From NCBI GenBank assembly GCA_037176845.1, contig JAYKXP010000006.1, positions 372,001 through 436,000 of the forward strand: a stretch of 64,000 nucleotides of DNA, written 5' to 3'. The translations under genes were made by a program, and so were the position numbers. The notes beneath the pieces were generated by a model, which made no database searches, had not been told where the DNA came from, and was given only the letters and a program-made list of their open reading frames with translations. Source of the stretch: Paramarasmius palmivorus. Its lineage: Eukaryota; Basidiomycota; Agaricomycetes; Agaricales; Marasmiaceae. This document shows, piece by piece, positions 33,268 to 46,212 of the stretch (positions are counted from its first letter, which is position 1; each line of letters begins with the position of its first letter).

Positions 33268-33565
33268 GGTTGAATTGGGGCGGTTGAGGTTGTATCTAAT
33301 GGTTTTGTTTTCACGTTTTTTGGCGACCTCATACTTAGGTTCTGGTTATTTGGTTTGGATCGACTCACACAACTCATTGCGATAGCATTATAGATGTACT
33401 TATGTATACCTATTTAATAGAAGACTATCGAGTTGACATTATCGGTCTGCTCAAAGCCTGATCGAACAACAGAACCTCATGCTAACCTTTACCCTATCGG
33501 CCGAATAGAAGCAGGAATTTCTCCATTATTTTTCGAGACACTAAGGGTATAGATCGTACAAGGTA

Positions 33566-35768
33566 CTAGCAAACACGTATTCTTGCAACTGTGGGATCGT
33601 GGTCGCTGATACGCACGTCGAGGGACGGTGACCAGTTATTTACCTGGTTCATAGTTTAGAAACGTTCCTGAGTAATTTCTATGGAAGACTCACATGAACA
33701 TGCTCAGCCTCCACTAACCTCCTTCCAACGGCGTTCGATACGAATATATGGTCGAGCTGCTCTGAGAATTGATCGAAGACATATGTGTATCTTTCAGCCG
33801 GAGGAACGCCCGCCAGTTCGTCAACTTCAGTCATCATCGTTTCAAACGTCTTGAAAACCGAACGAGTATGAACGAACTCGTTAAAATCTCCTGCCACAAC
33901 GATATTGGCATCGTAGTCATGGTCTAGCAGAGAGCGTAAAAATGTAGAAATGGTGTCCATTTGGAGTGTTCGTTGTTCGATAGGCGAATTCACGGGTGGA
34001 CGAGCATCACCATGTGTAGAGGAGCTGCCACCTTTGGAAGAAAGGTGGAGATTAACGGTAAAGAGGGTGGCACCTTCAGAGGTTTGCCATTCTGCAACAA
34101 GGGGCTTTCTGGACGCAGTCCATGCCGTGTTGTTGGGATCAATCCGTCCTGGGTTGAAACTGACTATATTAAGATAGAAGTCATGAGGAGAATAGCGTAA
34201 ACTTACCTCAAAGTCGAGCTTCCCTTGCCTGATCCGTCAATCACTTGTACACCATCCAAGGGTCCGCCAGCGGGAGAACCGGGTACCAGAGAAAGCTTTT
34301 CAGGACGGTATCTAGAAATTATGAGTGATACGCAGGTGAAAGAATGAAGTTCAGAACTCACAAGAAAGCTTGTCTAATGTTTCCACCAGGCTGCCCACCA
34401 TCTTGTCCATCAACAGGTTCAACCTCGACAAAATCGTATGTGACATTGCCAGCAGCAGCTATGGCCTTTGCGAGTGCAGTTAAAGTAAGGTTCGCTGACA
34501 CGGTACCATCGTTGGTAGGCCCAGAGTTATCTTGAATCTCTTGGACAAATAAGATGTCCGGAGAGTTCAGGTAGTTGGCAATGTGGTCTGCCACAGAGGG
34601 TATATGGGATGACGTTGGAGCCATGTTCTCGACCTGACATACTTAACATGAGCTAGGAGCACGACCGAGATGAGGAGTTATTACGTTATAATCACCAACG
34701 GTGATCACACACGAGTCTTGAACTGATGTCAAGGTGCTTGGGGGGACGGTAACATCGAGTGTCGATACAACCTCTGGCGCAGTTAGAGGAAGAACACGGA
34801 AGAAACCGAATCTGTTTGAGCGTATGAGTATGGGTCCAAAGAGAGATACGTTGAGACGTACTGATAGGTAACTACACCCACGATATCTGAAACACTGGTT
34901 CCAACGGCAACACTGGGGTTCTTCGTTCCATCAAGAGGTGTACCAATCACAATGGCTTCGGAGCCTCCATTGACAATACCATCGGCACCTATTTGCGATT
35001 GAGCACTACGCAATTTAAACGATTCATCAGGAACATACCGAAGGACATTGTAAGCCCTCCTCGACTATTCCTGGCGGAGATTGGCCAGTCACCGTGGACC
35101 CAGAAGTCTCCAAATCTGTTGGGGAAGTCCAAAGCGACTGGCTTGGGTATAACGACCAGCTGCCCCTCCAAGCTTTCCCAAAAGTCCAAACCATACTTGA
35201 ACGGATCAAGCGTTGCGTTCACTGTCTCTATCCGACTGACGTTATTGGGTACCGAGAGGAAACTATCTTTTCCGACGTCTAGAGGAGAGAGGTATTGTGT
35301 AGGTGGAATTCGGTCCTTTCCAAGGACGATGGGCGTGAATGTGTTGTTCGAAGAAAGGATTGTAATGGATGAAATATTGGGTAGGAGTTCTGTGATGAAG
35401 AGGTCGTTGGGTGAACTACTTGACCGAAACTCGGAAACAGTTCCGCCCAAAGTGACTTTGTCCCCCACATTAACTCGTCCTACTGCGCTTGAACCGAAGA
35501 CATACAATCCATTTGAGACCCGAAGGTCAACAACACGGTCTCCAGCGATGAAAAAGCCATCTGGGCCCTGATTTGGAGTAGTTGATCAGGGTATAAATGG
35601 TGAAAAAGGAGGAAAGCGTACCTTTGCAGTTACAATGCCACTGACATTAGATACCCGCAATCCTGCATACGGAGACCTCCAAGTCGATCCTTGAATGTCA
35701 GTCACCGACGTGGAGGTGCTGACCGAAACTAGGGCCGACCAAAACAACCAAGAATAGAGCTTGTTCAT
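33566..35768 (-). CDS. Secreted endonuclease/exonuclease/phosphatase-fold nuclease
   Basis: Similar in layout to bacterial extracellular nucleases ExeM/NucH. A signal peptide MNKLYSWLFWSALVSVSTS comes first. A DNA-binding OB-like lamin/ExeM region follows (GPDGFFIAGDRVVDLR, VGDKVTLGGTVSEFRSS), then a linker and the catalytic EEP domain: VGDYNVENMAPTS (metal-binding Asn), ILFVQEIQDNSGP (catalytic Glu), VNLHLSSKGGSS, NIVVAGDFNEFV (the Asp/Asn pair), and the C-terminal ISDHDPTVARIRV (catalytic His in SDHDP). All expected acid and His residues are present, so activity is likely. Probable role: degrading extracellular DNA for phosphate and nitrogen. Six or more introns. It is convergent with the stress-protein gene. 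Confidence 0.85.
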
Positions 35769-36282
35769 GAGCCTTTCCCCGTAGGCCTGAAGCTCGAGAA
35801 TCGGGAGGAATGCAACGAGATGCTAATAATGATAGTCATTTATCTTGCCTTTATACAAATTTGAAGCGATAAAAATTGGATTTACAGCGAGACCATATGC
35901 TGCGAGGTCCATGTGCATGGGAAGAGGTACAAGTATCAATGTGGGACTATCAGCGCCGTCTGATTGGCAGCATGCTTGGTGTCGCCTGGCGTCGCTCGCG
36001 TTGGCATAAATGATAATTGATACGTCCAAGCCAGTCCAAGACATGCAATGCACGCACATGCGTGAGGGCTGAGGAACACTTTGACTAGAAAAAGTAGGAT
36101 GTAGTATACAGACACATGCAGAGTAGAATAAATTAGCATGAAAGATGGGAAGGACGAGTGCGTAAAGGGAGAAGAGGTAGGTGAAATACAACAGTCCATG
36201 GAAAGCGCAGAAGAGTGCAGAATTCGAGGCCATGGGAAACCATATACTGTAGGTCAAAGATGATTGCTTGATGCTACAAGGC
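35769..36282. other. Upstream region of the nuclease gene
   Basis: A long minus-strand frame (36,413-35,823) runs through here and into the end of borealin, but it is out of frame with borealin and has no domain. It is treated as chance. Promoter of the nuclease gene. Confidence 0.55.
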
Positions 36283-37773
36283 CTACCCGACCTTCCACTT
36301 GTCAACTGCTGCTTGGACCAGTCTGCCCATCTCTTCTCTTGCCTGCTTCTTCGCGCTGTCCGTAATGCCTTCCAAAGCATCCAATGCACTTGGTGACGTC
36401 TGCAATGGGTCAAATTCTAGAATATGTCCGTCTTTCGTTGCTATTGTGACTGAATACGCCCGGGTTATCGTCGAATGCCTCATCTCGGGAGTCGACGGTA
36501 CCACATCGTCAAAGGTCTGAGTTTCCGAGGGTGATATCAACGTAACCTCGGAGTTGTTGCGTGAATGGGTTGTCGATGGAGGATGGAAGCTCAGTTGAGA
36601 GTTTGAGCGGGAATGAATTCCTTGTTTCGACCCATCACGCAGCGCAAACAAGGGGTCAGGCCGAATAGCAATAGTACTGTTCGTTCGTTTGAGTGTCTTT
36701 CCCTCGACACCACTACTCGGTAAGCCTTCGATAGGACCCTGTGGAAACAATAAAGGATTTGCGAGCGGCGAACCATTTATACTAAGCATCTTTTCATCCA
36801 TCCTAGGCATGCGCGCTAGCCCAGCGCCCGGGTACCCTGGAGCTTCAGGAGGTAAAGATGGATTGAAGGTCGAAGAAGATGGTACCCTCGAACGTGGTGC
36901 GCCAGCATTGGGGTTATAGTTTGCTGGCGGCCGTGAGTTGGGTATTAGACCGAAGGACGACTTCGAAGGTGAGAGAGGTCGGGGTAAGTTGGGCCGAGGA
37001 TTGGTAAAGGTGGATTGAGTAGATGTGGATCTGACGATGGAAGGTTTGACATGGGAAGGTTTTTGTGGACTCGGAGATCCTGGTATGATCGAAAGCGTTC
37101 TTGACTGCGTAGACGAGGAAGGGTTATTAGACGACTCAGGATGTAGAGTAGGCTGGCTTACCTTGCCTGGAGTTTTCGTGCCCATTAATCGAGCATGCTG
37201 GGCAGTGCCGGGCCCAGTCGATGAGCCAGGTCTTTTCTTTGGCGATAGACTTTGCTGCATCATACGAGCTATGTTGCACTCAACTATCAGGGAATAGCTC
37301 AATGTGATGGATAAGCACTTGCCATTCTTCGACGCTCTGGCGTTTCCGTCTCGCTCGGCTCCACCGTTGCCATCCCCGTCCGTTTCTTGACTCGCTATCC
37401 ATTTTCTTTTTCGAGTCGATTTGTCTATCTCTCCCATGCCCTCGCCAGCTCCACTTGCCTTGAATTTCTCCTTCTGAACCCCACGAAGTGCAGCTTGGAT
37501 ATTGCCGTTGTATTTCTCCCCGAATTCTCGCATCGTCATATTTCGGACTTGCTTTGGTATACGCGATACGTGGCCTTCTTGGTGTAGTTTGAAGTTTTCT
37601 AACCTGTCCGTAAGCCATGATTGAAATTGACGAGTTCGGTGCGCGACTGGAGATCAGAACGTTGAATCAACAAGGTTCTCTATGGGCGTTAGAGTGGACC
37701 ACTAGCCTTCAATTTCTAGATTGGCCAATAGCTGTTTCTTCTCGTCTTCACTGTATCTCGGACGCGAGCTCAT
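36283..37773 (-). CDS. Borealin, chromosomal passenger complex subunit
   Basis: It starts MSSRPRYSEDEKKQLLANLE. After the first intron it continues VAHRTRQFQSWLTDRLENFK, LHQEGHVSRIPKQVRNMT and MREFGEKYNGNIQAALRG, the Nbl1/borealin N-terminal helices that bundle with survivin and INCENP and place Aurora B on centromeres. The remainder is Ser/Pro-rich and disordered, with a short C-terminal module (SVTIATKDGHILEFDP; ARAYS-like; LVQAAVDKWKVG). The first intron (37,706-37,647) must start with GC, since only that join gives IE-VAHRTR. A second candidate GC-AG intron (37,322-37,269, donor GCAAGT) is 54 bases and in frame. With both removed the protein is about 458 residues. Confidence 0.82.
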
Positions 37774-38756
37774 CGCAGAAAAAAGGCAGAGGAAGCGCGA
37801 TGGAGGAGGAGACTGTTGAACCGTCCTTCGAACGTGACGGCGTTGAGAGAAGCCTAAATTAGCAATGTTGTGACATTAGAGAGTTTGCGCACGTGCTGGA
37901 TTTGCCATATGCAGCTTTTTTGTCATGTGCAAAGCCGCACGACTCCACAAACAGCTCTCCGTGCAGCTCCTGCTCTCAAGACTTTTCGGTCAATACTCGT
38001 CGTTAATCTGTTTTCTGGGCTCCTAATCGCTGTAATTGGGCACAAGAGAACTCTCAATGATGGTTACCGCACAGGGAAGGCGTTGAGGTAATGAGACAGG
38101 TTGAATCAGGGTTGGATGTAACACTTTTGGTACGTCGTCGTTTCTTGCGCCGAACTCCCTCAGATACTGCCCAGCATAAGCAGGAATCTGTTGACATCAA
38201 CAAGATACTTTGTCGAAGACCGAATGTCGCTACATTACCACCCTCATCGCATTTCCTGTTCACAACACCTTTGAAGAACAGTCTGGGGCAACACTCTTCG
38301 TAGTACTGAGGCAGCATGGCTACTCAGGTATACTTATGGCTATATGTTCAATGTTCACGCGATTTCAGCGAACAAATATCACCTGTATGAGCATTTCTCA
38401 TCACGCTGTCGTTGTTAGTGTAGTTTAGTGCAGGATACTCAGGATACGTGAAATCACGATCCCTCGTCATTGCCATAACCCTCTCATGAGCCTTGAGTCT
38501 GATAAGTGTATCATACACAGAAAAATAGCGAGAAAATCTGATATATTCGGTGGGTATTCGGGCGCTCGGAGCCTTGAAAGCGTTGTGGAGCCGTGCGGCT
38601 TCGCACATGGCAAAAAAGCTGCATATGGCAAATCCAGCACGTGCGCAAACTCTCTATTATGTCACAGGCGTCACGCTTACTTCATCCGGCCCCGAACACG
38701 ACTCGAAACTTTTTTGAAGTTTACATACTCACTCTCCACTTTGGCCGTCGACCACC
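37774..38756. other. Intergenic between borealin and BRR2
   Basis: The divergent promoter region of both genes is nearly 1 kb long. Small frames only, none with a recognisable domain; no repeat or RNA gene is seen. Confidence 0.55.
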
Positions 38757-41700
38757 ATGTCGGGACAACGGCCAGATCTCTCTCAGTACAACTATGGCGC
38801 CATCTCCTCCTTGGTCTTGACTGCTGACCGCTCAGCCCTCCCACGACGAGACAAGGAACCTGATGGCGCGCCAACTTCTCTCGCTGGTCGAATTGACCCA
38901 AAGGAAATGGGTTCCCGTGTAATTCGACAGGCGCCAAAGGACGTCGAAAAGAAGAAGAAAAAGGCAGCAGACCGTCAGGAACCTTCAGAAAGGCCGGGCA
39001 AACGGAAGGCAGATGCTGCGACGGCGTTTGGGTATGCAGACATTATTGAGGCAACGCAGGATGTGGAGGGTCTCACCTACCGCCCTCGCACAGCAGAAAC
39101 GCGAGAGGTCTATGAACTCATACTTTCGACGGTGCATACGGCCTTGGGTGACCAGGCGCAGGATATTGTTCGGAGTGCGGCAGACACGGTGCTGGAGACT
39201 TTGAAGAACGAGTCTATGAAGGATTTCGACAAAAAGAAGGAGATTGAGGAGGTCTTAGGCCCAATATCTTCGGAAAATTTCTCTCAACTCGTCAACCTGT
39301 CCAAGAAGATCACGGATTACGGAGCTGAAGACGAGACAATGGCGGATCCCGACACGGAGCGGAAAGAGGCTGAGATTGATGATGAAGTGGGAGTAGCCGT
39401 GGTTTTCGATGAAGAGGAAGAGGAAGATGACGACGAAGAGAACTACGAGCTAAAGGATGAATCAGACGATGAGGATGAAGAGGCACCAGCTGAGGAAGGT
39501 CCTACAGACGGCGGTGATGTTGGAGAGGAAGAGCTCGTCATTGGAGGCGAGTCTTCGGAATCAAAAAAGGCTAAGGCTGACCAGGATATCGTCTCTCCCC
39601 ATTCTATTGATGCGTTCTGGGTTCAGCGACAAGTCTCGGAAATTTATCCTGACCCAGTCACGGCTGCTGACAAGGCAGCGTCAGTTCTCTCCATCCTTGG
39701 CTCGGAATCCAGTCTTCGTGACTGCGAAAATCAGCTCATGGAGCTCTTCGAGTTCCAGAGCTTCCATATCACCAAAAAATTCCTCAAAAATCGGGATGTC
39801 ATTGTGTGGTGCACCAAGCTCATGCGAAGCGACGCAGACGAGCGCGTCAACGTCGAGGTTGCCATGCGAGAGAAGGGTGTCGGTTGGATTTTGCGTGAGC
39901 TCGCTGGTGACCGGCAGTCAAAACGCAAAGCAGATGCCATGGACGTCGATGAACCTACATCCGTTCAGGTCCCCAAGAAGGCCAACTTGGCTCCGGGTTC
40001 AACAGTACAGCCCAAGAAGACAGTTGACCTGGAAAGCATGGCCTTCAGCCAGGGTGGACATCTCATGTCCAACAAGAAGTGCAAACTTCCTGAAGGATCA
40101 TTCAAACGGGCGAAGAAGGGATACGAAGAGATTCATGTGCCTGCTCCAAAGTCAAAAGCAACCGGCGATAGTGATAAAGTCCCCATCTCTGACCTTCCTG
40201 CTTGGGCTCGTGAAGCCTTCACCGTTAAAACGCTCAACCGTGTTCAGAGCAAACTCTACCCGATAGCGTTCGGCACAGATGAACCTCTTCTTCTGTGTGC
40301 TCCTACTGGTGCTGGAAAGGTTTGCTTAACCTTGATTTTATACGCCAACTTATCGCTGATCTCTTCTCCAGACAAATGTTGCCATGTTAACCATTTTAAA
40401 CGAGTTGGCTAAATATCGCGACGAGGAAACCGGTAACTTTGACCTCGACTCCTTCAAGATTGTCTACATCGCTCCGATGAAGGCTCTTGTGCAAGAGATG
40501 GTTGGCAACTTTACCTCTCGGCTCAAAGTCTATGGGATCAAAGTCGGCGAGCTCACTGGGGACTCTCAAATGACCAAGCAGCAGATTGCCGAAACCCAAA
40601 TCATTGTCACGACTCCGGAGAAGTGGGATGTCATTACTCGAAAGAGTACGGACACCAGTTACACCAACCTCGTTCGGCTTATCATCATTGACGAAATCCA
40701 TTTGTTGCACGACGAGCGTGGACCAGTCCTAGAGAGTATCATTGCACGTACGATCCGACGTATGGAACAGACCGGCGAGTATGTTCGGCTTGTTGGTCTG
40801 TCGGCCACCCTCCCTAACTACCAGGATGTCGCTACCTTCCTTCGAGTCGACGAGTCCAAGGGTTTGTTCTACTTCGACGCTTCTTATAGGCCTTGCGGTC
40901 TCCAACAGCAGTTCATTGGTATCACAGAGAAGAAGGCTATCAAACGGTACCAGGTCATGAACGAGGTGTGCTACGAGAAGGTCCTTGACCAAGCAGGCAA
41001 AAACCAAACCTTGGTCTTCGTGCACTCTCGTAAGGAGACGGCGAAGACGGCGAAGTTCTTGCGGGACATGGCCATGGAGAAGGAAACAATTACACAGTTC
41101 GTGCGAGCGGATGGTGCTACACGCGAGATTTTGCAGGAAGAGGCCAACAACGTGAAGGACTCTAACCTCCGTGATCTCCTTCCTTTCGGGTTCGCCATCC
41201 ACCACGCTGGAATGTCCCGAGAAGATCGTGGACTTGTCGAAGAGCTATTCGCAGACGGTTCGGTCCAGGTGCTTGTTTGTACAGCTACACTTGCCTGGGG
41301 TGTCAATCTGCCAGCCCACACCGTCATCATCAAGGGCACACAGATTTACAACCCGGAGAAGGGTCGTTGGGTGGAATTATCATCGCAGGATGTCCTTCAA
41401 ATGCTCGGTCGTGCTGGTCGTCCCCAGTACGACACATACGGAGAAGGCATCATAATCACAAATCACTCCGAGCTTCAGTACTATCTCAGTCTTTTGAACC
41501 AGCAACTACCTATCGAGTCGCAATTTGTAGCAAAGCTGGCAGACAATCTGAACGCCGAGATTGTCCTGGGCACTATCCGAAACAGAGACGAAGCCGTTCA
41601 ATGGCTAGGGTACACTTACCTCTATGTTCGTATGCTCAGGTCGCCAGGCTTGTACGGCGTAGGAGTCGACTATCAGGAAGACGACAACGGTCTGGTTCAG

Positions 41701-44700
41701 AAGCGTGCAGATATTGTCCACTCCGCCGCTGTCATTTTGGAGAAGTGTCAACTGCTCAAGTATGAGCGAGCGTCAGGCCGATTCCAAAGCACGGAGTTGG
41801 GTAGGATTGCGTCCCATTACTACGTCACGCACAAATCGATGCAAGTATACAACCAACATCTCAAGCCCAATATGTCCATGCTTGAGCTCTTCAGAGTGTT
41901 TGCCCTGTCAAACGAGTTCAAACTCATTCCTGTGGGTGTTTGCCTGTGTCTATGAAGATCCAATGGCTAATTGCGATATAGGTTCGTCAAGAGGAGAAGT
42001 TGGAGCTCAGCAAGCTGTTAGAACGTGTACCAATTCCAGTAAAGGAGAGTGTCGAGGAACCAGCTGCCAAGATCAACGTTCTGCTTCAAGCATACATATC
42101 ACAGCTGAAATTGGATGGTAAGTCTTTTCTCTTCTCATTCATGTGCGACCGCTTATACCGTCTACAGGTTTCGTGCTTGTCGCTGACATGGTTTTCGTAC
42201 AACAATCCGCTGGCCGTATCATTCGCGCGATGTTCGAGATCTGCTTAAAGCGTGGCTGGGCCATTCCTGCAAAGGCTGCTCTCGACCTGTGTAAGATGGT
42301 CGAGAAGAGGATGTGGGGCTCAATGACGCCACTGCGACAGTTCAAGGGCGTGCCCAACGAGGTTATTCGTAAAGCGGAAGGAAAACAGTTCCCCTGGTAC
42401 CGATACTTTGACCTCAGTCCCCCCGAAATTGGGGAGTTGATTGGCATACCCAATGCTGGTCGTCTAGTGCACCGTTTAGTTCACAGTTTCCCCAAACTCC
42501 AGCTGCAAGCCCAAGTCCAGCCTATTACACGCTCTCTTCTCCGCATTGAACTCTCCATCGTTCCTGATTTCCGTTGGGATGAGAAGATCCACGGAGGCGC
42601 CGAAACATTCTGGATTCTAGTCGAGGACGTTGATGGTGAAATTATTCTCTTCCACGATTCATTCGTTCTTCTCCAGCGCTATGCTGAAGACGAACATAAC
42701 GTTTCTTTCACTGTGCCGATGTTCGAACCCGTCCCTCCAAACTATTATATCTCCGTCGTGTCCGACCGTTGGCTGCACGCAGAAACTCGCCTTCCCATAT
42801 CCTTCAAGCATCTGATCCTGCCAGCCAAGTTCCCGCCTCCAACTCCCCTCCTCGACTTGCAACCACTTCCACTCTCTGCTTTGCACAACAAGCAGTTCGA
42901 GAACATCTATTCCTCTTCCATCACGAACTTTAACAAGATTCAAACCCAGGTCTTCCAAGCACTGTATACTACCGATGAGAACGTATTCATTGGTGCTCCA
43001 ACCGGCAGTGGAAAGACTATCTGTGCAGAATTCGCCCTCCTACGCCTGTGGAGTAAACCACAGGCTGCCCGAGCAGTTTGCATCGAGCCGTATCAGGAGA
43101 TGGTCGACATGAGGCTTAAGGAGTGGCAAACCAAGTTTGCGGATCTCAACAAAGAATTTGTCGCCTTAACAGGTGAAAGCAGCGCCGATTTACGATTGCT
43201 GGAGAAGGGAGACGTCATCATATGTACGCCATCTCAGGTATGTGTCTTTTCCTTCTTATGACATAAAATCTCAACGACATGAATTAACAGTGGGACGTCC
43301 TTTCACGTCGTTGGAGACAACGAAAGAATGTCGTTAACTTGGCACTTCTTATCTGCGACGAGGTTCACCTGGTTGGTGGTGACGTTGGCCCTACTTACGA
43401 GGTCATCATTTCTCGTACCCGCTATGTTTCTGCACAAACGGAGATCAAGACGCGTATTGTGGCATGTGGTGTTTCATTAGCAAATGCTCGAGATCTTGGA
43501 GAATGGATGGGTGCTCCCTCTCACGCAATCTTCAACTTCTCTCCAAGGCAAGTCCTACTCCTGTCTCCAATTCTGATTTTCATCTGACTGCTTGATTTAG
43601 TGCACGTCCGCTTGACCTTGACATCCACTTGCAGTCGTTCCAAATTCCTCACTTCCCATCTCTCATGATTGCCATGTCCAAACCCGCATACCTCGCCATC
43701 ACAGAGTATTCACCTACCAAACCCGTTATCATCTTCGTCCCCTCCAGAAAACAGTGTCGCCTCACTGTTGATGATCTGCTGATTCATTGCGCCGCAGACG
43801 AGAATCCCGATCGGTTCTTGAATGTCGAGCTTAGCGATTTGGAGGTTCATCTAAACCACTTGCGTGATGAGGGGCTAAAGGAGACTTTGAAGCATGGCAT
43901 TGGATATTACCACGAAGCTCTAGATGCCCAAGACAAGAGGATCGTTCAGAGGCTCTTCGAGAGTGGGGCGGTTCAGGTACTTGTGGCCTCTAAGGTAAGC
44001 AAACCTCTGATCGACGGGATACTCCTCTCATCCCGAAACTATAGGATACAGCGTGGTCACTTCCAGTCGCAAGCTACATGGTCATCTTGATGGGTACGCA
44101 ATACTATGAGGGCAAGGAGCACCGTTACATCGACTACTCCATTCTGGACGTTCTACAAATGATGGGACGGGCTTGTCGACCGAGAGAAGATGACCGAAGT
44201 CGGTGCATTTTGATGTGTCAACAGACGAAGAAGGAATTCTACAGGAAGTTTTTGGCCGAAGGTCTACCTATTGAAAGTCACCTACCAACGCACATGTTGC
44301 ATGATTACTTCTTGGCCGAGATTGCGGTGAAGACCATCGAGAATAAGCAGGATGCTATGGTAAGTCTATTCATATATTTATGACCGACGTCGAGACTCAA
44401 TCGTCTATCCAGGATATCTTGACGTGGACATTCTTTTACCGTCGTATGACTCAAAACCCGAACTATTACAACCTGCACAATGTTAGTCATCAGCACTTGT
44501 CGGATCACCTATCGGATCTCGTCGAAAACACTTTGCAAGACCTCGTTAATTCGAAGTGTATTTCTATTGGTGAGTTCGCAGGCACCCTCGGCATCGGTTG
44601 ATACTTACTATACGTTTTGCAGAGGATGAGATGGACGTCTCGCCGCTCAACTTGGGCATGATCGCTGCTTACTACAACATCTCCTGTAAGTATCACTCTC

Positions 44701-45829
44701 ATTCGACTCGCTCATGGTCATTGACGATTGCACCAGATGTCACCGTCGAAGTATACACCCTGTCGCTCAAGGAGCGCACCAAACTCAAAGGTCTCCTTGA
44801 AGTCGTCTCGTCATCAGCCGAATTCGAGACAATACCAATCCGACGACACGAAGATGTCTTACTCAAACGTCTGTATGACCGTGTCCCCGTCAAACTGGAA
44901 TCGAGCAGCGTCAACTTTGAGGCACCGCATTTCAAGACCTTCCTTCTCCTTCAAGCCCATTTCAGTAGGATATCGCTTCCAGCTGATCTGGTTGCTGACC
45001 AGAAGTTAATATTGGAGAAGGTTTTGACGTTATTATCGGCATGTGTGGATGTCATGTCTTCGAATGCTTGGTTGAGTGCGCTTGGTGCAATGGATTTGGC
45101 CCAGATGTGCGTACAGGCTGTATGGGACAGGGACTCGCCGTTGAAGCAGATTCCCCACTTTGAGCCAGATGTAAGGAGATCTCAGAACCTGTTTCTGGAC
45201 AACTACTGACTATTTGTTTGTCTAGGTCATCAAACGATGCAACGACGCTGGTATTGAATCTGTATACGATGTCATGGAGATGGAAGATAAGGCCCGAGAC
45301 GAGCTACTTCAAATGAGCCAAGCTCAAATGTAAGTGCCTTTGTGCACCTGACCTTTTCCCCGACCTAACATTTGATATCAACAGGAACGACGTTGCTGCC
45401 TTTGTGAACTCTTACCCCACGGTGGAAGTCAACCACGAGTTGGTCAAGGGAGAGTATACTGCAGGCGCACCTATCTACCTCAAGGTTTCCCTTTCACGTG
45501 ATGCCGACGATGAGGACGAGCCTAGTGAAAGCGACCAGGTGGTCGTAGCGCCCTTCTATCCCGGAAAGAAGATGGCGAATTGGTGGCTTGTTGTCGGGGA
45601 ACCCTCCACACGACAATTATTGGTGATTAAACGTGTCACCGTTACAAGGACGCAGAACGTCAAGTTAGAGTTCACGCTACCGAAGGGCACGCATTCGTTA
45701 AAGCTCTATGTCATCTGCGATTCATATGTTGGAGCGGACCATGATATTGCATTGGATGAGGTTGAGGTTGCTGAGGGTGAAGATTCGGATAGTGATGATG
45801 ACGATAGCGACGATGCTATGGAGGAGTAG
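38757..45829 (+). CDS. BRR2: U5 snRNP helicase Brr2 (SNRNP200)
   Basis: Brr2 unwinds U4/U6 during spliceosome activation. The protein starts [20 protein letters not shown] and has an acidic N-terminal region, the PWI-like segment, and two Ski2-type helicase cassettes. Cassette 1: [17 protein letters not shown] (Walker A, split by an intron at 40,319), [15 protein letters not shown] (DEIH), [32 protein letters not shown], then a Sec63 unit. Cassette 2: [34 protein letters not shown] (DEVH), [32 protein letters not shown], then the second Sec63 unit. It ends FPGKK-like ([15 protein letters not shown]) and an acidic tail [14 protein letters not shown]. Roughly 2,150 residues and a dozen introns. 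The second cassette keeps GSGKT but has the non-canonical RACRP motif expected for the regulatory cassette. Confidence 0.93.
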
Positions 45830-46030
45830 TGGATCTGCTTTGGTGTTACATATATTGTCTGTATAATAGCTGCACTACATACGATGCTTACTTCTGGAAG
45901 ATGTGTATCCACCATGACCAGGCATCCGACATATGAAGGACGTAAAAAAACTTGTGATAACCTCCGGACTAGCGAGGTCAAAATCATTGTTGTGGGTCTC
46001 TTCGTTCTTCTGTAGAGATCTTTTACCTAC

Positions 46031-46044
46031 TAGGTTCAAACCTA
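46031..46044. promoter_or_regulatory. Palindrome upstream of ERG26
   Basis: TAGGTT-CA-AACCTA is a perfect 6+6 inverted repeat within a longer imperfect palindrome, about 170 bases before the ERG26 start. It could be a dimeric-factor site. No factor is assigned. Confidence 0.3.
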
Positions 46045-46093
46045 CTAGTCAAACCCGAGTACTGCGTACGCGTCAGTGCCGGAGTTATCACAT

Positions 46094-46099
46094 CACGTG
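46094..46099. promoter_or_regulatory. E-box (CACGTG) upstream of ERG26
   Basis: ATCACGTGTT lies about 115 bases before the ERG26 start. CACGTG is bound by bHLH factors, and ATCACGTGA-type sequences are among the sites of fungal SREBP-like sterol regulators, so sterol control is plausible but unproven. Confidence 0.35.
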
Positions 46100-46212
46100 T
46101 TACGTATGAAATATTCGAAAAATGTGGTTCGACCGAAAATGCAGGGCTGCCTGGGATTTTAAACTTCCTGCGTTGACCCTTCCCCACATTCTTTCCTTTC
46201 ACGCCCTCAGCC

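Noticed and set aside
35823..36413. 196-codon minus-strand frame between the nuclease and borealin
   Set aside because: Out of frame with borealin, no domain, and Tyr/Phe/Leu-rich in the manner of non-coding AT-rich sequence.
39457..40266. 269-codon plus-strand frame inside BRR2
   Set aside because: It is an alternative frame of the Brr2 first exon, Ser/Arg-rich, with no domain.
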